Positions 21,314 to 32,464 of a stretch of 39,012 nucleotides of DNA are shown here, piece by piece. The notes beneath the pieces are model-generated. The model was not told the origin of the DNA and ran no database searches. It saw nothing but the letters and a program-made list of their open reading frames with translations. The DNA is from an uncultured Mycoplasmataceae bacterium. Its GTDB lineage: Bacteria > Bacillota_I > Bacilli_A > Mycoplasmatales > Mycoplasmoidaceae. How positions within the stretch are numbered: the stretch's first letter is position 1; every line of letters begins with the position of its first letter. The DNA lies in contig CAMWTZ010000002.1 of assembly GCA_947177385.1 (NCBI GenBank), positions 1 to 39,012 on the forward strand. Reading direction: 5' to 3'. Both the position numbers and the translations under genes were made by a program.

Positions 21314-21715
21314 ATGGAAGATAAAAAAAATAAAATTATTTTTATTGGCGGAGACCACACTTCATATGATGAACGCGAACGTTTACAAAAATATCTAACA
21401 GAATTAGGGTATTTAGTTTATGATAAGGGTTCATATAGTAAAGATCCGGCAAATTATGCTGAACATGCAATTAAAGTAGCTAAGGGCGTGCAAGAAAACC
21501 CTAATAGTAATGGGATAGTTGTATGTGGTTCTGGAATTGGAGTAAATATTGCTGCTAATAAAGTAAAAAATATTAAGTCAATTTTAGTATATAGTAAATT
21601 TACAGCTAAAATAGCTCGAGCAAAAAAATATAATGTTATCGCGTTAGGTTCTAGATTTTTAACATATAAAAATTTAGAAAAATATGTAAATATTTTTCTT
21701 GGAATAGAAAATTAA
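21314..21715 (+). CDS. rpiB: Ribose-5-phosphate isomerase B family protein lacking the C-terminal GGRH segment
   Basis: The 133-residue protein interconverts ribose-5-P and ribulose-5-P, or a related sugar phosphate pair. Seen are IFIGGDHTSYDERERLQKYL and the active-site loop VVCGSGIGVNIAANK. However, the sReHNdaN helix reads AKIARAKKYNVIALGSR, so the active-site His is gone. The protein also stops after FLGIEN, before the FEGGRHxxRV tail that in RpiB supplies phosphate-binding arginines. Both missing parts are kept in the RpiB-like tail of the TsaC fusion at 9023-9985. In this it resembles LacB of galactose-6-phosphate isomerase, which needs LacA. I start at the ATG, not the upstream TTG. 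Confidence 0.85.
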   Translation: MEDKKNKIIFIGGDHTSYDERERLQKYLTELGYLVYDKGSYSKDPANYAEHAIKVAKGVQENPNSNGIVVCGSGIGVNIAANKVKNIKSILVYSKFTAKIARAKKYNVIALGSRFLTYKNLEKYVNIFLGIEN

Positions 21716-21760
21716 TTTAGATATTGTTTAATCAAATTAAATTTTTATAAAGGAAAGAAG

Positions 21761-22227
21761 TTGGTTATAGTTAATATCAATTCATTTAATAAATGTATTG
21801 AAGAATTGAATAAGTTATTCCCAACATTTAATGAAAAGATCAACTTTATAAAAACTTGTAAAGATGATTTAAATTTTATTAATAACAAAAAAATTATTCT
21901 TATCAAAAGTGCAATTAATTTTTAGTTATTAATGTATCTGTTGCTAAAATTCTTAAAAATAACAAGAAATGTAAGTGATGAAGAAATTATTAATTATTTT
22001 AAAGATAATAATTTTATTTTCATTATTTTATCTAACATATCTCACTTTTTTAATTGAAGAAAGTTAATCTAAAACATATTGTTTTAATAGAATCTTTTAG
22101 ATTAGAATCATTGCTTTATTTACCATTATGTTTACAATCTGTAATATTTGTTATTCTAAATTCTAGATATACAAGATTTATTAATAAATCATATAAAAAT
22201 TACAACAATTTAAAAATCCACCATTAA
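21761..22227 (+). pseudogene. Decayed gene of unknown function, several frameshifts
   Basis: An AAAGGAAAG ribosome site precedes a TTG codon at 21761 and 54 codons to a TAG at 21923. Sensible-looking protein then continues in other frames: VINVSVAKILKNN in the +1 frame, then NVSDEEIINYFKDNNFIFII back in the first frame to about 22060, then HIVLIESFRLESLLYLPLC in a third frame up to TAA at 22225-22227. At least three single-base changes would restore one protein of about 155 residues. I recognise no family. It lies 45 bases after rpiB and probably shared its transcript. Confidence 0.5.
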
Positions 22228-22239
22228 TGATGGATTTTT
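22212..22239. terminator. Hairpin terminator between the decayed gene and tdk
   Basis: AAAAATCCA (22212-22220) pairs with TGGATTTTT (22231-22239), and the loop region holds a further CCAT/ATGG possibility. T or A runs flank both sides, so it can end the plus-strand transcript and the long minus-strand operon that finishes with tdk. Confidence 0.7.
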
Positions 22240-22252
22240 TAATATATTTACA

Positions 22253-22840
22253 TTATTTTTTATTTATTTTAAAATCATGATGATTATAACAACGAGCTTC
22301 ATAATAATCGTCATCACCAATTAGAATGTCTTTTTTAACTTTAACTTCTTGGTCGTCAATTAATTTTGAAAATGTAGCATAAGCACCGCATACATTGCAA
22401 GCAGCAGATAATTTCTTAACCGAATCTGCTATTGCCAATAAACCTGGCATTGTTGAACCAAAAGGTTCTCCTTTGAAGTTTTTATCCAATCCTGAAATAA
22501 TAATATGATATTTTTCTTTGGATAATTTCATGCATACATCTACTAATTCATATGAAAGAAATTGTGCTTCATCAATTGCTATAACTTTATATTTTTCAAC
22601 AGAATTTTCAAGAAATTGAATTATTTCTTTTGGATCAGAAATTTCAATAGCTTTATCTCATTTTTTTGTACGTGATTGAATTATTCCACTGGTTCTTGTA
22701 TCAATAACAGGTTTAAAAACTATATATTTTTCTTTTGCGTATTTAATTTTATTAAGCCTATTTAATAATTCATCAGTTTTTCCTGAAAACATTGGCCCAC
22801 AAATTACTTCTATTCAAGAACTATAAACAATTTTTTCCAT
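22253..22840 (-). CDS. tdk: Thymidine kinase (type II)
   Basis: This 195-residue enzyme phosphorylates thymidine with ATP, a salvage step mollicutes depend on. Walker A is [14 protein letters not shown], Walker B is [10 protein letters not shown], the lasso region is [15 protein letters not shown], and the zinc site has CNVC plus a Cys/His pair near CYNHH at the C terminus. The length is normal. The start lies five bases after the ychF stop, making it the last gene of the leftward operon. Confidence 0.95.
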
Positions 22841-22845
22841 ATTAA

Positions 22846-23952
22846 TTATTTTGTAACATTAAATTTAAAATTACAAATATCCCCATCTTGCATTAAATAA
22901 CTTTTGCCTTCAAGTCTCATTTTACCCATTTCTTTTGCTTTTAATTCATTTCCGCAATTTATTAAGTCATCATAGCTAATAACTTCTGCTTTAATGAAAC
23001 CTTTTTCAAAATCAGAGTGAATAATGCCTGCACATTGAGGAGCTAACATTCCATTAGAGAAAACTCAAGCATGAATTTCTTGCTCTCCACAAGTAAAATA
23101 TGTTGAAAGATTTAATAATTTGAAAGTAGCATTTGTTACTTTTTCTAATCCAGTTTGAGTAATATTTAAATCATTCATAAATATTTTTTTACTATCTTCA
23201 TCTAATATACTTAATTCATGTTCAATTTTTATACTAATTGGTACTACTTCATTATTTTCTTTATCAGCAAATTCTTTGAAAGATTTGAAATATAAATTTT
23301 GCTCAGGATTAGAAATATCATCATCTGAAACATTTGCAATATATATCATTGGTTTTAGTGTAATTAAATTAAGAAATCTAATAATTTTTAATTCATCTAT
23401 TGATAAATTTGCAAATTTAGCAAATTTACCTTGTGATAATATATCTTTTAATTTATTTAAAATTTGTACTTCAATAATAGATTCTTTGTCTCCAGAATCT
23501 GCTTTTTTCTTTATTTTAATAATTCTTTTTTCAACTACTTCTAAATCTGCAATTGATAGCTCTAAATTAATGATTTGCGCATCACGTATTGGATCTATTT
23601 TTTCATATTCATGCACAACATTATTATCAATAAAACAACGAACTACATGACAAATTGCATCTACATCACGAATATTTTGTAAAAATTGATTTCCTAAACC
23701 TTCCCCTTTAGATGCACCTTCAATCAAACCTGCAATATCTACAAATTTAAATGAAGCTGGGATAATTTTTTTAGATGAATAAATTTTTTGTAATTTTTGT
23801 AATCTTTCATCATAAACATCAACTAAACCAAAATTAGGTTCAATTGTTGCAAAACGATAATTTATAGCTAAAACATTTGAATTTGTTACTGTATTAAATA
23901 ATGTAGATTTACCAACATTTGGTAATCCAACAATTCCTGCAAATAGTCCCAT
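22846..23952 (-). CDS. ychF: Redox-sensitive ATPase YchF (OLA1 family)
   Basis: The 368-residue P-loop protein of the Obg-related TRAFAC class prefers ATP and binds ribosomes. The N terminus [20 protein letters not shown] holds the P-loop, and [20 protein letters not shown] is the G3/switch region. A coiled-coil insert follows, and then the C-terminal TGS domain, with [32 protein letters not shown] and [11 protein letters not shown]. Complete and of normal length. It lies between fba (22-base gap) and tdk. Confidence 0.95.
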
Positions 23953-23974
23953 TATTTCTACCTATTTACAATAA

Positions 23975-24850
23975 TTAAAATTTGCCACTACTTTGGAATA
24001 AAAACATCTTTGCAAGACAAGTTTTAATAATTGCTTGTTTTCCTAATTTTAAATATTTACGAGGATCATAATTATGATCTATTGTCAAATCTTGATTCTT
24101 TTTAAAATAATCTTGTAGAGCATTACTAAAAGCTACTTGACATTCGGTATTAACATTGATTTTTCTAATTCCTAGAAAAATTGCTTTGTTAATTTGTTCA
24201 TCTGGGATACCGCTACCACCGTGCAATACTAATCCAGCTTTTACACTATCAGATATTTCTTTTAATAATTCAAAGTTTAATCCCTTTCAATCTTTTGGAT
24301 ATAAACCATGAATATTACCAATTCCTGCAGCTAAAAAATCAATTCCTAATTCATCCATTTTTTTACATTCATTTATATCAGCAGTTTCTCCATTTGTTAA
24401 TGAACCATCTTCATAACCACCAATAGTTCCAACTTCTACTTCAATACTAGCATCATACTTTTTGCATAATTCAACTAAATATTTTGATTTTTCATAATTT
24501 TCTTCAAATGGTAAACTAGATCCATCAAACATAATTGAAGAAAATCCTGATTCTAATGCCTCTATTGATGCATCATAATTACCATGATCTAGATGCAAAC
24601 AGACAGGAACTGATATATGGGAATTATTAATTGTATCAATAACCATATCAGTAACAATTTTATATCCACCCATATATTTGGCTGCACCCATAGATACACC
24701 CAAAATAACTGGAGATCTTGCAATTTGGGCAGCATCCAAAGCAGATTGGATTCATTCCATATTATTAACATTAATGTGAGGAATAGCAAATTTATAGACT
24801 TTTGCTAATTCCAACATTTTTTTCGAATTAACCAAAGGATTAGTTTTCAT
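23975..24850 (-). CDS. fba: Class II fructose-1,6-bisphosphate aldolase
   Basis: The 291-residue zinc-dependent glycolytic aldolase splits fructose-1,6-bisphosphate into DHAP and glyceraldehyde-3-P. Seen are PHINVNNMEW, the zinc and catalytic motif CLHLDHGNYD, EVEVGTIGGYEDG, GIGNIHGLYP, the phosphate loop VLHGGSGIP and KINVNTECQ. I use the ATG at 24850 (MKTNPLVNSKKMLELAK) because class II aldolases start with a LVN.KeiL segment; an internal ATG at 24817 would cut it off. This start overlaps rpoE by 11 bases, which suggests translational coupling. Confidence 0.95.
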
Positions 24851-25298
24851 CATATTCATATTTCATTTCTTCATCATCATCATTTAAATCTGAATCAGAA
24901 GAATTATCTAAACTATCTCTTGAAATTTCAAATTCATTTTCATCATACACTTCATTATCTTGATCAATAATGGCTTGTGGTAAAGCCTCTTCATCATATG
25001 CTTCTTTTACATCATTAACATTTTCATAATTATAAAGTGCAGTTTGATTATTTCTCAAAAATTCTAATGTTTGTAGATTTCGAAGAGTTCATTTGTTATT
25101 ACCAATAAATACAAATCTTGGATCCTGTAAGAAATCTGTATACAAAGAACCTAAAATACTATCTAATTCAACTTTATTCATATTAGTTGATTTTTGAATT
25201 AAATCGCAAATTTGATTAAATGTTATACTACTTTTAGAATCCTTTAATTCTTTAGAAACTAAATCATAAGCTAAATCTAATAAATCTCTATCTAACAT
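24840..25298 (-). CDS. rpoE: DNA-directed RNA polymerase delta subunit
   Basis: The 152-residue protein has the delta layout. A folded N-terminal HARE-HTH-like domain (1-75) runs from DLLDLAYDLVSKELKDS to DPRFVFIGNNKWTLR. A long acidic disordered tail of Asp/Glu/Asn follows, ending DDDEEMKYEYDEN. In Firmicutes the delta subunit speeds recycling of RNA polymerase and displaces it from nucleic acids. An ACGAAAGGTAAT stretch (AAAGG) before the ATG serves as ribosome site. Lies 13 bases after the gltX end. Confidence 0.92.
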
Positions 25299-25311
25299 AT
25301 ATTACCTTTCG

Positions 25312-27526
<2,215 letters not shown>

Positions 27527-27534
<8 letters not shown>

Positions 27535-28357
27535 AAAAATAATTAAATAAATTAACAAAAATATCTGGTGATATTTCTTGTGCTCTTGTATTTGTTCGAA
27601 TATTTAAAGTAACAAAAGACTCTAAAATTTTATCTTTACTAAAAATTTTCAATAAATTGTTTAATAAAGTTTTGCGACGATTAGAAAAGCATAAACGTAA
27701 AAAATTATTAAATTTACTATTTAAATTATTTAAATAAATATTTTCTTTTCTTTTAATTTCAATAACACTAGATATAACTTTGGGAGCAGGCTTAAAATTA
27801 TTTGGTGAAACATCAAATAATACTTTTGTATTAAAAAATAATTGACTAGACACAGAAAACATATTGTAATGTTTAGATCCAACTTTTGCAGACATTCGTT
27901 GAGCGAATTCTTTTTGAACCATTACAATAGCTAAATTGATTTGCGGATAATTTATTAATTTTAAGACTAATGCTGAAGAAATAGAATATGGTAAATTTGC
28001 AATTATCTTAAATTGTTTTCCTGGATAATTAGATAGAAAAATGTTTCAGTCTAATTTCAGTGCATCATCATTAAATAAAGAAAAATTATTATTGGAAGCA
28101 AACTTTTCTTTTAAATATGAATATAATCTTTTATCTAATTCAATTGCAAATAAGTTAATTTTATGAGAGAGCAATATTCCTGTAATTGCCCCCATTCCTG
28201 GGCCAATTTCTAAAATGCAATCACCATTAATTAAATTAGAAGAATTAACAATTTTTTTTTGAATTTCAGAATTAATAAGAAAATTCTGTCCCATTTTTTT
28301 TGATGCTAAAAATGGTTTATTTTTTAAATGATTATTTAGAGATTGATTAATACTCAT
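27527..28357 (-). CDS. rsmA: 16S rRNA dimethyladenosine transferase RsmA (KsgA)
   Basis: The 276-residue SAM enzyme dimethylates two adjacent adenines in the 3' hairpin of 16S rRNA. Seen are KKMGQNFLINSEIQKKIV, the SAM loop ILEIGPGMGAITG, the catalytic NLPYSISS motif and the C-terminal domain with KPAPKVISSVIEI and CFSNRRKTLLNNL. The start lies three bases after the yidC stop, and the end overlaps ispE. Gene order yidC-rsmA-ispE is kept in several mollicutes. Confidence 0.95.
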
Positions 28358-28360
28358 TAA

Positions 28361-29479
28361 CTAAATACCAAATTTAGTAAGTTTAGATTCAATTGTTGTT
28401 CCTTTTGATTTTTTAGAAACAATAATCTTATGAATAACAATTGATTGAACCATAGAAAAAATTGAGTTAAAGAATCAATATAAACCAATACCAGAAGCAG
28501 AAATAACTGAAATCACTGCCATAAAGATAGACATAACTAAATTTACTGTCTTGTTTCTTTTCATTGCTTTATTGTTGCTTACACCAACAGTAATAGCATT
28601 TCTAGAACGTTTTTTAGCTAGATAACGAGGAATGGATTGGGCAAAAAATTGACTTGGTACAACTAAGATTAAAAAGAAAATATAAGGTCATCCCGTAGAT
28701 GTAAAATTATTAAATAATTCAGAAATTGGAGATTGCGTTAAGTCTCATGCATTAAAAATAATAGTAAATTTTAATGGACGTAAAACAGTTACAACACGAT
28801 ATACAATTAAGAAAATTGGTAAAGTAATAAAAATTTGTTCCATTGCCGAGAATGGACTAATATTATGTTTACGATATAATTCTTGAATTTCTAATTGTTT
28901 CTTTTGCCGAGATTGCATATCTTTAGCGTCTTTATACTTGGCATTTATTTCTGCCATTTTACCTTGTAATTCAGTCATTTTTTCTGAAGCGAGCATTGAT
29001 TTAGCTGATACTGCCATTGTAACTAATCTAATAATTAATAGAATTAAGAAAATACCTACTAATGCATTTAAACCAACTGGCCAAGTGCGAGTAGCATACA
29101 TAAAATGTAGTAGAAGCATAGCAAATGGTCACACAAATAATGCATAAAATGGTCCATATGCCATTGTAAATTCTGTTGACATTGGGAAATATCCACCAAT
29201 ACCTGAATACATCAATGTAAATGCAGGATCACTAATTCCACTAGCTGGTGAAAATCCAATTTCCATACCACTACCAATTGTTGTACTAGAAACGGTTCAA
29301 TAATCGGTCATAGATTGGAAACATCCATATAAACCTATTCCAAAAAAGAATAAATAAACTAAAATTTTAATTACCAATATAGTAATTTTTTTAATTTTTT
29401 TTATTAACAATTTACGAGAATCATCAGCAGAAGCAGCTGTTGCAAAACCAGGTAAAACTAATTTAGTTTGTGAACTCAT
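28361..29479 (-). CDS. yidC: Membrane protein insertase YidC/Oxa1
   Basis: The 372-residue protein inserts membrane proteins with or without SecYEG. It has an N-terminal membrane anchor (about 27-50), then the five-helix insertase core: [20 protein letters not shown] with the groove arginine, a cytoplasmic coiled hairpin ([17 protein letters not shown]...[14 protein letters not shown]), then helices ending in [20 protein letters not shown] and a basic tail. No lipobox is evident, unlike many Gram-positive YidC proteins. The ATG has a strong AAGGAG site and overlaps rnpA by 17 bases. Confidence 0.95.
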
Positions 29480-29822
29480 TATTTTTACTCTCCTTTTTGC
29501 AAATTCGTCTTAATAAATTCTCTAGTTGATTTTTATTTTCTATATAAGCAAATTTTAATCAATCTTGCTTAACTACAATAACAATATTATAAGTATTTAA
29601 TTTAATAATTCATTCCAAGAGAATTGATCTAACTTGGCGTTTTATTTTATTTCGTGTTACTGCTAAATTAAATTTTTTTTTACTAGCAATAATTGCAATT
29701 TGTGGTTTGTCTAAATTATTAGATTTATAGTAAACATTTGCTACTTTGCAAAATAATTTATTGTTACTTTGTAAGACATCACAAATCACTTCGCTTTTGC
29801 ATAAGCGATATTCTTTACGCAC
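29463..29822 (-). CDS. rnpA: Ribonuclease P protein component
   Basis: The 119-residue protein partner of RNase P RNA is needed for 5' processing of tRNA precursors. The RNA-binding signature is AVTRNKIKRQVRSIL (usual RNR..R..R), preceded by IAIIASKKKFNLA and starting RKEYRLCKSEVICDVL. The start is a GTG (29820-29822) with a GAAAG stretch upstream; no ATG fits. It follows rpmH by three bases, the near-universal rpmH-rnpA pair next to the origin, and overlaps yidC at its 3' end. Confidence 0.94.
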
Positions 29823-29825
29823 AAA

Positions 29826-29972
29826 TTATCTTTCGTCAGATACAGTTAGTTTGTGACGACCTTTTGCACGACGACGAGCTAAAAGATTTCTTCCTGATTT
29901 AGTTTCCATTTTAGAAAGAAAACCATGAGTTTTTGCACGACGACGTTTGTTTGGTTGATATGTTCTTTGCAT
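29826..29972 (-). CDS. rpmH: 50S ribosomal protein L34
   Basis: The 48-residue basic protein starts [20 protein letters not shown] and continues [20 protein letters not shown] with a short SDER end, which is the full L34 signature. It is too short for most gene finders. It is the first gene of the leftward operon away from the dnaA region, as in most bacteria. Confidence 0.97.
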   Translation of the reverse strand: MQRTYQPNKRRRAKTHGFLSKMETKSGRNLLARRRAKGRHKLTVSDER

Positions 29973-30031
29973 AATTATTACCTAAATAAACTTTTAAAAA
30001 TAAATTTTATACTTATAAATATACTTTGTTT

Positions 30032-30037
30032 ATTATA
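30032..30037 (-). promoter_or_regulatory. Predicted -10 element of the rpmH operon
   Basis: A minus-strand TATAAT lies 60 bases upstream of the rpmH ATG in a 119-base gap of about 85% A+T. A second TATAAT copy is at 30065-30070. No -35 box is convincing. The gap holds no recognisable DnaA box. It also carries the 3' end of the Fic-like gene, for which I see no clear terminator. Confidence 0.4.
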
Positions 30038-30091
30038 ACTTTTTTTTAATGTTTTTTTGTAACAATTATATGCTAGACAAAAATTAAATAT

Positions 30092-30844
30092 TTATTTTTT
30101 ATAAAAAGAAATTAAGATATTGTCTCATATGTATTTATTGCTTTGAATTCGCAAATTTTCAAAACGAGAATCGTTATCAGAACAATCATTTGTATAATTT
30201 TCCAACATATTAATTAGTTGATCTTTTAGATTCATTTTTTGATTTGGGCAACGATTTTTTGGCAAATTACTATATTTGAAATAATATCCAAAATTACGCA
30301 ATAATATTTGTAAAACTGCTTGTGCCATTCTTTTATTACCATTTTCCAATTTATGCTCAGTTATTATAGATATAAAAATATCATTAATAAATTCTATAAT
30401 TCCATAATTGATATAACCATTACATATATTTGTTATTTTTCTAAAAATTAAATTCTCAATTTCATTACGTTTAGATTGATCAATTGGTTCATCTTTATAT
30501 TCTGGATAAACATTTATAAAAGTATTTTTTATTAATTCATAACCATAATCAACAATTTTAGTGGAATTTTCTTTCCAAAATAATTCATCATAATAATTTA
30601 AATCTAAAACTAAAAAATTAATATAAAGGTTTAATTCTTCATTATTCTTTCTTTTTAAAATTACATTAAAAAATAGAGAATTATTTTGTTGATTGCAATC
30701 CAAAACTTTAATTTTGAGATCATGTTTTTTATATAAATCAACAATTCAAAATTTTGCAAAATTAATTAAATCAAGCTTGCCATTTTTTGAAAATTTTTGT
30801 AAATCTGAATCAAAGACATAAACTAGAATATCTTTATTATTCAT
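30092..30844 (-). CDS. Fic/Doc-family protein, candidate toxin
   Basis: The 250-residue protein carries the Fic-type signature at about 164-172: HKLENGNKR, preceded by the helix FINDIFISIITE and followed by MAQAVLQILLRNFGYYF, as in Doc/Fic proteins (HxFx[D/E][A/G]N[K/G]R then a helix ending NGY). Compared with the consensus, Phe is Leu and the metal-binding Asp/Glu is Asn, so activity may be altered. Fic enzymes AMPylate targets; Doc phosphorylates EF-Tu. The first 47 residues (MNNKDILVYVFDSDLQKF...) are not familiar. The ATG overlaps the small upstream gene by 8 bases. It lies beside the origin, between rpmH and dnaA. Confidence 0.7.
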
Positions 30845-30962
30845 CAGCTAATTCTTTTAAAAACTCAATAGTTTCTTGATAATTTTCTGTTTTTTTTCAT
30901 TCTTCCATACGGACATCAAGTAATTCAGATGGATTTAATTTTTTCATTTTTTCAATTGACAT
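30837..30962 (-). CDS. 41-residue candidate antitoxin upstream of the Fic/Doc-like gene
   Basis: A very small frame with a strong TTGGAGGT ribosome site 6 bases before its ATG, so it is probably translated. The product starts MSIEKMKKLNPSELLDV and ends FLKELADE; it is charged and helix-prone, like the short toxin-wrapping parts of antitoxins. No DNA-binding domain is seen, and no (S/T)xxxE(G/N) Fic-inhibition motif was found. The stop overlaps the start of the Fic-like gene, the usual antitoxin-first order with translational coupling. The function is inferred from context only. Confidence 0.5.
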
Positions 30963-31111
30963 TATATTTACCTCCAATTACTTAAATATATATATTTTTT
31001 TAAATAAAAATATTACTAATATTTTAATATTTTTTTAACTTTTTTTCTATTTATTTTTGTTGTTTTGTAATATTAAATTAATGTATCAAAAAAATAATAA
31101 AATAAGAATTT
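30963..31111. other. Extremely AT-rich divergent spacer, candidate oriC/unwinding region
   Basis: These 149 bases before dnaA are roughly 90% A+T, with T7 runs and a perfect dyad AAAATATT-ACT-AATATTTT at 31007-31025. It holds the ribosome site of the minus-strand small gene and the dnaA leader. I see no TTATCCACA-like DnaA box on either strand, nor elsewhere in 29973-31111. The position between rpmH and dnaA and the leftward direction of the housekeeping block support an origin nearby, but the exact site is not shown. Confidence 0.4.
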
Positions 31112-32464
31112 ATGAGTGAATTTAATAATTCTGTTAATTGAGATAACTTCATTGATTACTATTGTAAGCAAAATAATACTAACTTACTATTTAATAATGA
31201 AATTCTAAAAAAAACTAAATTAGTAGACTCCGATACTAATAACTTTGTTGTTTTAGTTGAACAAAATAATCATATTGAACTAATGGAACAATATCAAGAC
31301 AATTTAATTATTGCATTTAGCCAATTATTTGGTATAGTTCCAAAATTTAAATTTGTTGATGAATGAAAAAAACAAGATAATAAAAAAACAAACATTATCA
31401 TAATTAATGATGAAGTTGATCCCAACATTAATTTTTCTAATTATGTTGTTGGAAACTTCAACAAAAACGCTATTCGATTAGCCAAGGAAGTTTTAAAAAC
31501 ATCTACAAGCACATATAACCCTATTTTTATTTATAGTAAAACAGGATTAGGAAAAACACATTTATTGAGTGCAGTAGCAAATGAATATAAAATTAAATGA
31601 ACTAATAAAAAATTACGATATGTTAATGCTCAAACATTTCTTAAAGAGTTGTATATTATCTTTGAAGAAAAAAATAATAATTCGTTAAAAATTGAAGAAT
31701 TTAAAAACATTTATTCTGAGTACGATATCTTATTGATTGATGATATTCAATATTTAGCTAATAAATCTAAAACTAATGAAATTCTTTTTACAATTTTTAA
31801 TAATTTAACAAATAAAAAGAAAATTATTATTTTGTCGTCTGATCGTAGTCCAAATGAATTAAATGGGTTTGAAGATCGATTAATATCACGTTTCTCTAGT
31901 GGTATAACTTGTAAGATAAATGAACCAGAAGATGACTCATTAAAATTGATTATCAACAATACATTAGGTGATAAGCATATTAATTTAACAGATGATGCAA
32001 TTAGTCTTGTGACCAACACATTTAACAAAGATATTAGAGAATTAATTGGCGTTTTAAATAAGATTGCATTTCTAAATTCTAATCTTGAAAATAAAGATAC
32101 TTTATTAGATCTAAAAGAAGTCCAAGAAGTATTGGAAATTGATAGCACTGTAATTGGGTATAACAAAAAAATAACAGCACTTCGACCTAGTACTATTATT
32201 GATGTAGTTGCAAAAATTTATAACATTAAATCAAGTGATATTATTGAAAATAGTAGAAAGAAAAATATTGCAACAGCTCGACATATTTGTATGTATATTA
32301 TGAGAGAATATGGTAAATTTCAATTAAAAGATATAGGTTATGCAATTGGAAACCGTGACCATACAACTGTATTAAATGGAGTAGAAAAAATTAAATCTAT
32401 TATCTTAGAAGATAAAGAATTTAATTCTTTAATAAATTCAATTATTAAAAAGATTTCTATTTAA
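31112..32464 (+). CDS. dnaA: Chromosomal replication initiator protein DnaA
   Basis: The 450-residue AAA+ initiator binds DnaA boxes and opens oriC. Domain I (1-85) is poorly conserved. The ATPase domain starts at NYVVGNFNKNAIRLAKEV, with Walker A YSKTGLGKTHLL (about 142-153), Walker B ILLIDDIQYL (about 205-214) and the arginine-finger stretch GFEDRLISRFSSG. Domain IV has the helix-turn-helix signature KDIGYAIGNRDHTTVLNG (about 406-423), with Asn in place of the usual Gly before RDH. dnaN does not follow: the next gene is convergent hsdR, whose stop shares TTAA with dnaA. Confidence 0.97.

Noticed and set aside
23276-23650. Plus-strand frame of 124 codons
   Set aside because: Antisense shadow of ychF. 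No ribosome site and no recognisable motif.
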